From: Acorus gramineus
Lineage: Eukaryota > Streptophyta > Magnoliopsida > Acorales > Acoraceae
Assembly: GCA_030737835.1 (NCBI GenBank)
Contig: CM060849.1
Coordinates: 20,444,074-20,508,073, forward strand
Direction of reading: 5' to 3'
DNA: 64,000 nucleotides
In this document: piece by piece, positions 47,544 to 58,796 of the stretch
How the letters are laid out: each line of letters begins with the position of its first letter
Numbering within the stretch: the first letter of the stretch is position 1
Notes under the pieces: generated by a model
Told to the model about the DNA's origin: nothing
The model's input: the letters and a program-made list of their open reading frames with translations, nothing else
The model's database searches: none
Program-made: the position numbers and the translations under genes

Positions 47544-48062
47544 AGTCTCAAAGGGTTTGGAATACATCTCATAGCAAAATAAAAAATAAAAAAAATAAAG
47601 TAAAATAATTTTGTAGCATCTATGTAACATACCCTCACTAACCCCCACAAAAATTTCATGATCTTCAACACATAGGATTGTCTCATTAGACAAAGGAGTC
47701 ATATTGACATTGTTTTACGTAAATATACAATTGCACAAAATAAATTGTACATTTGTAATTTGCCTACCAAAAAACCTGAATAAGACTATAACTGATCTAT
47801 GATCCAATCTTCAAGTTATGAAGATCTGATTCAAAAGGAATTACAGAAATAGATTGATTCAAGAGATCTTGCCTTTTGTTAAAAAATTTAGAAAGGAATG
47901 AATAATAACTAAAGAAAATTTATACCAGAAAATCTATCTTGGAGCCAAATGGAGATAAAAATTAAATGGAATATTTCATATATATTTGGAAAATGACATG
48001 TGCAGCCCTCATTGGTTTTCTTATTTTTGTAAAAAAACAAATATATGCTCGTTCATTGAAAT

Positions 48063-48366
48063 ATATATTGTTATAGCAATTAAACTATATATTAAGATAC
48101 ATTAATGTATTTTAAAAAAATTTCAGTCATATACTACAATATCGTAATGTATGGACTGCAAACGGAACAACAAAACAGCCTCAGTGTATCAATGTTCTTG
48201 GATAGTCTATTTATTAAAGTATATATTGTTATAGCAATTGAACTATATATTGAGATACACTAACGTATTCAAAAAAAAAAAAATTTGCAGTCATACACTG
48301 CGGTATTGTAATGTATGAACTGTAGATGGGACTACAAAATGAATTGAGTGTATTAATGCCCTCGAA
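48063..48366. repeat. Tandem duplication, about 158 bp, of a family C repeat
   Basis: The segment starting atatattgttatagcaattaaactatatatt at 48063 recurs at 48221 with a few changes. Each unit ends in a stretch like gcaaacggaacaacaaaac...gtgtatcaatg. Related single copies lie at about 50405-50640 plus 50935-51010, and at 55315-55600. Confidence 0.8.
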
Positions 48367-48367
48367 G

Positions 48368-48420
<53 letters not shown>

Positions 48421-48421
48421 T
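48367..48421. repeat. Compound (CT)n(CA)n microsatellite
   Basis: A CT run of about 15 dinucleotides is followed directly by a CA run of about 11. It is uninterrupted and probably highly polymorphic. Confidence 0.95.
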
Positions 48422-48589
48422 AGTGTATTAGGACTATCAGAGTTACATGATCCAACTATAACTTATTCCGGATTAGAAATTTATTAGAACCACCGTTCAT
48501 TTTATTAAATATAAGTTTATTCCACCATTGAAGGATGGTACATCATGCGAATATGGAAAGGGAGGATTCAATGATAAGCTCAAGCAACC

Positions 48590-48818
48590 CAATAACAGGT
48601 TCAGATATAGTCAGGTTGGATACCATCAGTATCGAGTTGTATAGATAATTAATTGAATTACACAGTTTAATGATTGAACTGCAGAGAGAGCTAGTGACAC
48701 TATACATAATAATTGGCTTTGCAGTTTGATGCATGGGATGTGTAGTTCAATTAATTGGTAGTACAATTCAATATTAATGGTACTGATGATACTCAGAACT
48801 AATCGGATCTGAACTCCC
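48590..48818. mobile_element. MITE-like element, family G, copy 2
   Basis: Left ggttcagatatagtcaggttggataccatc and the reverse complement of the right end (gggagttcagatccgattag...tgagtatcatc, given in part) form inverted termini. Both resemble the ends of the 11424-11702 element, and the interior shares ttgaattacacag / gtgtagttcaat phrases with it. Confidence 0.65.
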
Positions 48819-48922
48819 TAATAACCCATATAGTACACATATAAAATAACAAAACCAAAGTCTTCACATGGGAAGATTTATATAATATATACCATCCGCG
48901 TCACTCACCAATTCATTGATAA

Positions 48923-50375
48923 GTGATGATACCCAGGCCCCAACTTATAAGCCCCACTTACAGGCCTATGAGGTGTAATCACCTTATTGGTTGGCTTGTT
49001 GACTTTTGAAAATGGATAAAATGGTAAAATACTGATATGCCCTTCATTAAAAATAAATCTTATTAACCCAAATCCCCCTTTTTTCTCTTACTAATCTTTC
49101 ACATTAATTTGAATTTGTCTATTTTGAAATTTGCCTATTTTGAAAAATATATCCAACTCTAAAATTTGCTTATTTCAAAATTTGAATTTTGAAATTCTTA
49201 TGAATTTTACACGAAAACTTACCTAACTTACAGAAAAATTACCTAAATTGTTTTTCATCAAAATTACACCAAAACTTACTTAAATTACACAAAAATTGCC
49301 TAAATAACACACAAAAAAAAAATGTTCCAGTTTTTTTTTTTATGATTATAACTATTACAGAATGTAACAGTGTTGCATAAATGTAAATGTAATAATCTTA
49401 TGATTGTATAACTGTGCTGTATAAATGTAACAAATATATAAATTATTACATGTATACGATTGACTGTTATATTTACAAATATAACAAATACAAATCATTA
49501 TGTGTATGCGATTGAATGTTACATTTACGAATGTAACAATAATATACATTTAAGAATGTAACAGAATGTAACAGTGATGCATAAATGTAATATAAATATG
49601 TAAATGTAACAGTATATGACATTCATGTTAAAAAATGTTGTAAAAACAAAAAAAGAGGAGAAGAAATGTAGCGACTCCCCTGCAAACCAAATAGTCATGA
49701 ATAATAATATGATTAATCCTTGAAATATCCATGAATCCGCATGTTAAATAACATTACGTCGTTACAAGACTATTACATTTCAAATGTAAATACAAAAAAC
49801 AATACACACATTTACAAGACTGTTACATTTCAAATGTAACAAAATAACAAAAAAAATTGTGTATTTTCGCATCAAACCGCATTATTCATTAACTGTTACA
49901 TTTATAAATGTAACAGTATTAATCAATACACAGTTTTTACAATGTAAATACAACAAAACAATACCTGACCTCGCTTTCGATTTACTTCACCTTCTCCATA
50001 TCCAATGGCGACCTCGCTTTTGTGGTTATCCCGGACAGCCCGTCATTTAAAGATAGGAAGCTCTTCGACCGTCCTCTTTGTCTGTCTCAACGCTTCAAAG
50101 GTTGGAATCGATGTCGATGGGGTCGTCAAACCGAGCATATTCACGATCGTTTGAACTATGTAAAAAATAGATCTGCAATTGAAATCATAAAAAAGGATCG
50201 ACAATTGATACTTCTCCACGTTGTGAAATCCCATTAATTGTTGATGTCCCAAACAAAACGAAAGAAATAGTAACCGCCGGGTTTCCCAAAACAAAATTAA
50301 GGGTATAATAGACAATTTACACTTGCCACATCATGGGGCTTATTTGGGGCCTGTAAAAATAGGGCCTAAAAATCA
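48923..50375. mobile_element. Candidate non-autonomous TIR element carrying foreign-looking sequence
   Basis: The left edge has aggccccaacttataagccc; the reverse complement of the right edge has aggccccaaataagcccc preceded by taggcccta, so the ends are imperfectly inverted. The interior has a degenerate repeat of aatgtaacagt units (49360-49935) and a less AT-rich segment (49965-50240: tggcgacctcgcttttgtgg, atcgatgtcgatggggtcg) that looks unlike the surroundings and could be a captured gene fragment. No protein was recognised in it. Confidence 0.4.
49360..49935. repeat. Degenerate TGTAACAGT / AAATGTAA repeat
   Basis: Units such as aatgtaacagtgatgcataaatgtaa and ttacatttacgaatgtaac recur irregularly, with some in inverted orientation, over about 570 bp. 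Confidence 0.7.
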
Positions 50376-50634
50376 TTATTCTTCATTGATTGAGGTCCAT
50401 GTTGAAATTGCATTTTTAAAATGATACACTCGCCCAGTTTTTTTTAAAAAATGATACATCCAGCCTCCATTATAACTCTAATTGCAGTTCACACTGCTTT
50501 TTAGTTTTTTTAAAATCATACACTCTTTAAATGAAATACATGTTGTTATATAAAATATAGTATATACTGATATACATTAATACCTTTTTTTCAAATTAAA
50601 AAAATGATAAAAAAAAATTTGAGCCATATACTAT

Positions 50635-50944
50635 TTTTAGATTATATGTGTTATCTCATGATATGTGTAGCGTATTACTCGTGTAACTCCTATGTACTTA
50701 TATATAAAGGGATTAAACTCTAAATGGAATACAAGGATTCCATTATTTTATTATCTAATTGTAACATGGTATCAGAGCCACCATCTCAAAAGCCCTATTT
50801 TTTTTTTTTGAATCCTGCATCACCGTACCACCGCGTCGTCATTGCCGTCACTGTGCCCACCGACGCAGCTGCCATGCGCCCTGCCCCGCAGCCCCTGCGG
50901 CTGCCGCTGCCTCTGTAGCGCTGCAATAGAACCTCATATACTAT
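50635..50944 (+). mobile_element. Copia-type LTR end with primer-binding site, nested in a family C repeat
   Basis: At 50767 the sequence tggtatcagagcc matches the complement of the initiator-Met tRNA 3' end, the usual plant Copia primer-binding site. It follows directly on gtaaca, a typical LTR end in CA. A TATA-like tatataaag lies about 60 bp before. About 150 bp of leader (GC-rich ccaccgacgcagctgcc) follows, and then the insertion stops. The 10-mer catatactat occurs at both edges (50625-50634 and 50935-50944), and the sequence outside them continues a family C repeat, so this is a nested, heavily truncated insertion. No gag or pol is present. Confidence 0.7.
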
Positions 50945-53844
50945 AATAGCGCAGTACATACGATGTTATCATTGCATATGGGATGCAAAACAAACTGAGT
51001 GTACCAACTATCTTCTTTTTTTAACCTTGATTTTTTTTTTATCTTGCAAAAAGTATTTGTGTCCAATCAATAATTTTTTAGTAGTTATACATTCAACTAA
51101 TAGACACAATAATGTCAAATTAAAAAAACTTTATAGCCAGGCATTCGTCATAGTACTTATAATTATATATCATTCGTCATTATATAGTGTATGTGGCATG
51201 CACCAATGTCTAAACGGCTCTTCCATGGTCACATTGCACGCGTACGCATCCTATATATATAAATGTAGATGATTTCATTTGAAAACAAGTCTGCAATAAT
51301 TTTATTTGTCGATTTCACATTAAAGTCTTATTTTTGGACAAAGACACTCTGGGTCTCTGACGGTTTTGTTTTTAGGAGAATAAGTCCTTTCATATCTATT
51401 TAATTATGCTGATATATATAATTCAAATTCATTTCATATGTGAAACATTTGAATAATTATAGTTAGGGGAAAATAAATAAAAAATATGATAAATATTTAA
51501 TACTCAAAATCAATTTCTTTTGAAAAATATAACATAAAAAGTTTCATATGTTATAAATTAAGCAAATACATAACCACAAGAATACATTAAAAAAAAATCA
51601 ACAATAGTGAATAAGAATTCCTCTCTATCACTCTTATATTTATATATTGTTTGTGTATTTTACTTAGTTTAATTTATAACATCATTTACATTTTTTTATT
51701 ACATTTTTGTCATTTTTACTATTTTGTATAAAATTATCCCATTAAAATATATAGAAAAGTACACAAAAAAAAATTGCAAAATCACTTATATCTTATTTAT
51801 GGAATGAGATGTATCTAGTCACTATTGGGTCCGGATCAATACTCAAATGAGAAATTGATATATATCATCTCATTTGTTTAATGTGTAAGATTTTATATTA
51901 GTTTTTAGGTATGTGTCTGTTTTTAATTAAGGTCTAACTAAATTGAGGGATCAAACATTGATTATATCTCATCTCCTTTATTATGGTCCCTGTGACACGC
52001 ATGTTCTTAACAAAAAGTACATGAGCTATTCAATATTTTAAAATAATTTGTAATTTTTTTAATTATTAATGGATAAACAATGAGTTTTATTGTTTTAAAC
52101 CCGGTATTACAACATAAATCTTTCCACCCACTTAATGGTATTGAATATTTCAATTTATAGAAATAAATGCAAGAAGCTACAGGAAGTTATAAGTAGTTAC
52201 GAGGAGTTATAAATAGTTATAATTTATTATATCTAATACCCAGATTTCATAATTTTAAATTTTATTGTCCAAACTTTTCTTTTTTTGAATTTCACAAGAC
52301 ATGGCACCTAAAGGTTGATAGACGCCTAGTAAGGACAATATTGCAATCAACCTAGCTCATTGATTACAAATATTTCTAAATCTCTGTCGTAAGATTACAA
52401 AACACTCAAGTGTCATTGTAAAATTCTCTCTCACCTCTCACTAGGATAAAAAAAAATTCAGTGTTGTGTATCAAGACATCATATGAAAATATTAGAATAC
52501 ACATAATGATTTGATATAAATATGACAGTTCAGAAGGATAGAATAATCTCTAATTAAGTGTTTCTTGAGTTGGCTTTTAGAATTATGATGGGGACAAAAC
52601 ACTATGGATGGCTGACAATGGTCCAGATGGACCAAGGGTACTCTCTATATGACCCATGCATGTACTAACAAAGGAGAACTTCATGTCATGTTAATGTCAT
52701 GTTTTATAGGCCATTGAAATGGAAGTGGAGATGATCTTTAATATATATGTATGATTGGCATAGAAATGGAAGGTGAAATAAAATGAATAAATAAATAAAA
52801 AGCAAGAGAACTATCTCAACATGGATCTGTACCCTATGTGCCAAACATGACAATCCACTCACAACCTCAAGTAGTGGTGGTGGAGACTACTGTGCATTAT
52901 GACTCAAATCTCATGCGCCTGTCTCCTTCCTAATCAATTTTTTTCTTGACCTATATATATAAAGAGAGAGAACCAACAAAAGCAGAATTGGAGGATTGAA
53001 CCAATCAGGATTTCAAACATTAGGAAATGTTGGTAATCAACTGAAAGTTTATTTTTCCATCTAAGGAGCATGTTTGGAGATGAATTTAGACAATTTTTGG
53101 TGATCCAGTTTTTTTTTTTTTTTTCTAGAAATCATTCTTAATCCAAAATTCTGCTTTTAGTGTTTGAAAAAGTAAAGCTTCATCAAAAACCATTTTCAAA
53201 AGTTAATTTTGGGTGCGTTTAACTTGGAAACGTGTTTAAACACTTTTTTGTTTTTTTAAAGTGCAAATATGTTTCCAAACGTCCCTACGAAAGCAGACTT
53301 AATTAAAAAATTAATTATAAATTTTAATACAAAAAACATGCATTTTAAATGTTTATAGTACTAGTACCTACACAAAATGTTTAAAATCATCATGCATAAC
53401 ATTTCATATGAATCCTAATTAAAATGAAGGTAATTATAAAAGATTTTTTTTTGTTATATATGACAATGACAAGATTCTCCTTATTTGTTACACAGACTGT
53501 TAATGAGCCTGTTGAGCCCTAGTGAAGTAGTTGGTAAAATGTAAATAAAGTGTGGATAAAGGTTTATAAAATGTAAAAAAATGACGATGGTTGATTTAAC
53601 AAGTGATTTATAAAAAGTAATGACAGTTGATTTGATAGTAAGTCCACATATTCTTTAGGTAGAATAACCTAAAATAATTTTAATTCTAATGGTTGATTGA
53701 AATTCATATATCACTTTATACCAGTTTATTCTAACAGAGATTATACTAAGGTATTTTCTACATCAAAACAATAAAAAAATATATATTCTATTTTATTTTC
53801 ACTTATTTTTTTATGTTATTCCATGTCCTAACGGGGCTAGGGTT
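50945..53844. other. AT-rich intergenic DNA, no gene seen
   Basis: The first approximately 65 bp complete the family C copy. The region 53060-53290 has paired gtttggagatgaattta / tttggaaacg phrases suggestive of a MITE. Otherwise no feature was recognised. Confidence 0.35.
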
Positions 53845-54045
53845 TCAATCTTTCCATTTGTCAGACCATTTGGCATAGGGGATGGGCTTGGTCTCCTTTT
53901 CCAAGGCTTCCTCCAGCGGCAGCAGATGTCCTTCAAAGGACAACCAGGACCAAAACAGTTCATTGAAATTCTCAAAAATCTGTTTTGGGCAGAGCTTTAT
54001 TGTCTCCTCATCCAATAGTGGCCTACTTGCTATGCCCTTATTCAC
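53845..54045 (-). pseudogene. Isolated coding-like fragment, unknown protein
   Basis: A 66-codon minus-strand frame with protein-like composition (LDEETIKLCPKQIFENFNEL, then FEGHLLPLEEALEKETKPIP) stands out from the surrounding AT-rich DNA and ends at a TGA. I do not recognise the family. There is no convincing splice context, start or promoter. It could be one exon of a decayed or transposon-captured gene. Confidence 0.35.
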
Positions 54046-56790
54046 TCCACTGGATGAGGGCCATAAAAAAGATACATGAGATTTTGTTTTTTGTTTTTTA
54101 TGAAAAATGTTCGAAATAGAAAGAAAAATAGAAATTTTAATAATATTTAAAAATGAAAAACAAGAGTCAAAGGAGGATAACCCAAACCCAAACCCAACCC
54201 TGCTAGAAATGAAGAGAGCCCAATGTTAAGTTTAATAAAAAAAGTTTATACTCAACTTAAACCACTGATGCCACTCGAGATTGCCTTCTGAACACCCTCC
54301 AACCGTCATCTTCGAAGATACATGAAAATTACACACTCAAATCACTTTTATAATCTCATTTACAGTTTAAAAACAGTCCTTCAATTGCTTATATACCATG
54401 ATACTACAATGTATATTATACTATCACAATGTATATAAAAATTCATTTCTCCATAAAAAAAATACATTAGTGTATCTTAGCGTGCATTTTATTTTTTATA
54501 ACAGTATTTATTTCAATAAATAAATATATATTTTTTTATATAAAAAAAAAACCAAAAGCCCTAGATGAGACTACACACAAACATCATTTTCCAAAATATA
54601 TACAAATCCACAATATCCAAAGTCAGAAAAAGACACACACACACAGCAAAATCATATTGTGGGTATATGTGGAACTGCTCATATAATTCTCATGCAACAA
54701 TTCTTGACTATACTTTGCAATCAAAAGATGTCCTTAAAAATGGATGTAACATCACAATCGAAGACAAACATACCCAATGTAGGATGTCCGAGCACTCTTA
54801 ATGACTCTCATTCAACCAAACAGTCACACTTTCATGTGCATCGGCATCGACAAAAGGGGGAAGAGAAGGCCAAAAATGGGGGACCCATTTGAGAAAGTAG
54901 AGTTATCTCCATCAATAGAGATCTATTGCTCCCCTGGAAAAGAAGAAGAAGAAGTAAAAAAGTTGTCCCTAGTTGATAACATTAATTAGAAGGCTATGGA
55001 CATGAAAATTAGATGTTATCTTCTGCAATCAAAACCAAGCAAAAGGCGAAAAAAAAATGTATCATTAAATGTATGAATGGTGGTCCCCAGGGCTGATAGG
55101 CACTTGATAGAGGGACACCCCTCCCACTAGAAAGATAGATGATCAAATTTTGTTAGCAGTTGTTCAGTATTGAAATTGTGTACAAGCTTATATGATCTGT
55201 GCTTTATGGGCCTTTATTTACACAATTAATTGTATGGGCTAGTCATTGCTTAATAAGTCTCAATAGTTATCAAGTTTGGTTTGACATACTATTGTTAGAA
55301 GGAAAAAGATACACGTAGCCCATATTGCAGCCTCAATTACAATTTATTCTATTTTTTTTTTTTATAAAATTAGACACCCACCCTTTAAAATGCATGCTAT
55401 TATATGAAATGAAGTATATACTGAGATCCATTAGTATATTTTTTTTCATGGTAAAAAAATGAAAAAAATGAACTATATTATATACTATGATAGTGCAGTA
55501 TAGGTTATAATCGTGCAATATATATTATGTTATCATGGCGTATAGACTGCAAAACAGATTGTAAAAATGGATTGTGTGTATCAGCACTCATGTTAGAAAC
55601 TATATAGCTCATCAAAATCCTTATACTATAAAAAAAGTGTTGATACACAATCTTTGTCATGTCATCGAAAATAATATATGAAATTTCTAATAGAGCATGC
55701 ATAAAATCGATTTATTTTATGTGAAAACATTTAACAACACTTTACTTTAACAAACTTTCAAAATACTTTAGTCTATAGAACGATATCGAAATGACTTAAG
55801 TACAACATTTCTGAAAGAAAAAAAAAAAGAAAGAAAAAGAATGGTGAGAGTGACCTGCACTGCCCACTTAAACAAATGGGTGAATACATGATTGTTATAG
55901 CTCAGTCTATTGAACTTTTGTTATAGTGGAGAATCTTAATTTCTTTTTGGGACTTTTGAAGGAAGGATGTTTAGGGCTGCGGCCTACGAGGGAGATATAT
56001 ATAATCTGATGATTTTGATGTGTATATTCAAAAAGCAAATTATAACTCACAAGGGTTCATTGAATTTTGGGGAGGGAGGGAAGGGGTCCAAGACAAACTT
56101 GTTATTTGCCAGTCTCATCAATGGATTTAATGGTCCTCCACAATGATAATAGGAGATGCCATGGAAGCCGTCTGATGGAGATCAGGTTGTTGTGATGTTG
56201 ATCATCCCTCGAACAGATTAAGGATTTCGACCATAAAGTCACAAAAAGAAAACCATTTACAAGTGGCCTTCTTTCCTAATTAACTATCATTAATTAAAAA
56301 ATTATCAAAATAAGTAAGCTTTTCAACATTTTATCAAAATAGTCATATGGCCCATCATCTATGCCACTTGCCTTTTATATATATATATATTTTTTTTTTT
56401 CATTTTTGTCAGAAACGCCAACGGCAATAATTTTTTCACACTTTTTTTCTCTTGAAATGGCAAATGATTATTGGCGTTTTATTATGCAATATCATAAAAT
56501 GCCATTCAAATTGGCTGAGTGCATATGTTATTTACATATGTAGAAACAAATTGAGTATATATATACACTTTAAAACTATGTATTTACAAAAATAAATACT
56601 TAATTTTACAATGTATATACACAAAAACCCAAATGGGGTGAGGGTTGGCCATAAGCCTATCAATCGGACGGATACAAATCGGATATGTTAATATCCATAT
56701 TCTACCATTAGTCATAATGAAGTGTGTTTTGTTGAATTTCAATACATTGGTCAAAGCTAGAGTTGTGTATGCATTTTGATTTAATTTTCA
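54046..56790. other. Intergenic with a family C copy at about 55315-55600
   Basis: AT-rich. Contains an inverted family C-like segment at about 54340-54560 and a direct copy at 55315-55600 (gtatatactgagatccattagtatatt ... tatagactgcaaaac). Near 56658 is a piece of the GGATATGGATAT hAT-like family. No gene supported. Confidence 0.4.
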
Positions 56791-56794
56791 TTAA

Positions 56795-57396
56795 TTTGTA
56801 TGTTGATGGCGTTGATTGGAAAAAAATTTCCCTTAAAGAAGATTATTGTTGGCATGTTGAACACTCATGAGATGAATTAATATACTGACATTGATATGAA
56901 ATTTTAAAAGGGTTTAATACATATTGTTATGAACTACATTTAAACAATAATGTAATTCTAATTTATTCATGCTCCAATTAATCTAGTAAAGATAATTTAG
57001 AGAAAGTTAGGGTATTTGTAGAGAAATGAAGTGTGTTGGATGAATTTGAATGCTTAAAAATTGAAAGGTAGCGTTGTGAATGCATTTTAGTAACTCATTG
57101 AATTAAGTACTACATATTAGTCAAATTTTCATTTTTTGTATGTTGGTGGCATTGATGAATCTCTGGGTTTTTTTTCCTTTAGAGAAGAGTATTGTTGGCA
57201 TGGTGAGCTAGTACGAGCACCTTGGTACATGGCATGGTTTCAGATGATGAGCCACAATTCGAGACAGGGGACAAATATCAAGGCTACACAGAGAGTAGTT
57301 CGACACATGATATATTATTTGCAAGATGGAACACCACTTCATGACCCAACATCTGTGCGACGTATGTCAAAGCAAATGCACAATTGGCATGAATGA
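56795..57396 (+). pseudogene. Plant-mobile-domain / MAIN-like exon fragment with a duplicated 5' part
   Basis: After a tttttttccttt-ag acceptor-like site near 57181, the frame reads EEYCWHGELVRAPWYMAWFQ and continues through SRQGTN...RRMSKQMHNWHE to a TGA at 57394. The APWYMAWF...SR pattern resembles the end of the plant mobile domain in MAIN-like and transposon-derived proteins. About 340 bp upstream (56795-56860) a diverged copy of the same intron-exon junction occurs (gtatgttgatggcgttgattgg, then gaagattattgttggcatg), so a local duplication has taken place. No other exons were found. This is probably a remnant of a transposon-borne gene. Confidence 0.4.
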
Positions 57397-57929
57397 ATTA
57401 GTTGGTCCATGTTAAAATAAACTTTTCAATTTTTTTTTTGTGTCATAGATTTCAATGCCCACAAACAATTGGTGTTGAATCATCGTTTTTATGTGTTTTG
57501 TGATTTTAACTTGTATTATGTGTATCGAAATGGAAGTTTAAATGAAGCTATTTAGGTTTCAACAAATGATGGTATTATGATTGATTGTGCTTGGTAGAAC
57601 CTCATTATGTTTAGGGGTATATATGTTAATTAATGTGAATGTGTTTTGGGGAATGTGAATGTCTTATTGAATGTGAATGTTAAATGTGTTTAGAAATGTT
57701 TATTGGATAAGTAACTCTTGTTGAATTTGTGATTTTTTTTCTTATATTTCACAAGGAAACTTGATTCATGCAGGAATAGATAAATAAATTGTCTAGCAAT
57801 ATACCTATACTCAACACACGATGTGTCTAAACTTTTAGAAAATAATTAAAGCTTAATACATTTATGTGTTCGACAGTAACCGTCTCCAATTATTACAACA
57901 ATTGACATTGGTGTAGTTAAACACACAAC
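57397..57929. other. Intergenic, no gene seen
   Basis: AT-rich. The end (57780-57860) may hold one diverged unit of the tandem array that follows. Confidence 0.35.
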
Positions 57930-58295
57930 TCTATAACTCATTCCAGACCTATAGGGTTTTTTCTGTTTCCATCGACAGAGACATTGTCTAGAAAATATAA
58001 TTATGTAAACACTTTATGTGTCTAACTCATTCGAAAACCTACAGTTTTTTTTCTGTTTCCATCGACAGGGCCATTGTCTAAAAAATATAATTATGTAGAC
58101 ATCCATGTGTCTAACACTTTTCAGAACTTACGGGATTTTTTTTCTATGTCCATCGGCATATGAATTGTCAAGGAAATATAATTATATAGACATCTCATAT
58201 GTCTAACTCATTCTAAAACCTACCATTTTTTTTCTGTTTTCATCGACATGACCATTGTCTAGGAAATATAATTATGTAGACATCTCATGTGTCTT
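57930..58295. repeat. Tandem repeat, about 90-bp unit, four copies
   Basis: The landmark ccatcgacag (and variants) falls at 57969, 58059, 58150 and 58240. Each unit contains cattgtctagaaaatataattatgtagaca followed by catgtgtctaactcattc. Divergence between units is moderate. Confidence 0.88.
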
Positions 58296-58751
58296 AACTT
58301 ATGCCGATTACTTGGGTGGTGGGATTGACCTAGCCAATTATTTGAGGTGGTGAGAAGGGGAGGGTGGTGCCTTTAATGCATTTTTTGGAGTTATGCACGG
58401 ATGATAATATTGTAAATAAAGGGTGGTGTTTAACATAAATAGGGTGGTGGGAATATCGGCCCTCTTTCCAATTACCTATATTAAAAAAATCCCAAAACAT
58501 TTAAGCATTAATACATTTGAATCTACTATGGAAAATATTATTCAAGATTGTTCCATCTTTGAAAGGCATTAGCGATTGTTCGCGCAAATTAGAAATTGAT
58601 CAAATTCATTGTATCCATTATGATGCCCCTCTACTTGGGCAATCCATTTTTCATCCTTGATTGCATTTTATTGTTTTCATTGAGGGCAACCACCTAACCA
58701 GCACGAGTCACTTTTTAATCTGATATCATTATATCTATCACACATTTAAAT

Positions 58752-58796
58752 CATGCAGTATGATTTGAATTCTACAATACAATATGATATGTGATT
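58752..58796 (+). repeat. Target repeat left of LINE copy 2, with target-site duplication
   Basis: The sequence tcatgcagtatgatttgaattctac...atatgatatgtgatt matches the repeat at 60270-60315. The last 15 bp (58782-58796) recur after the LINE tail at 60216-60230 with one mismatch. Confidence 0.85.
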
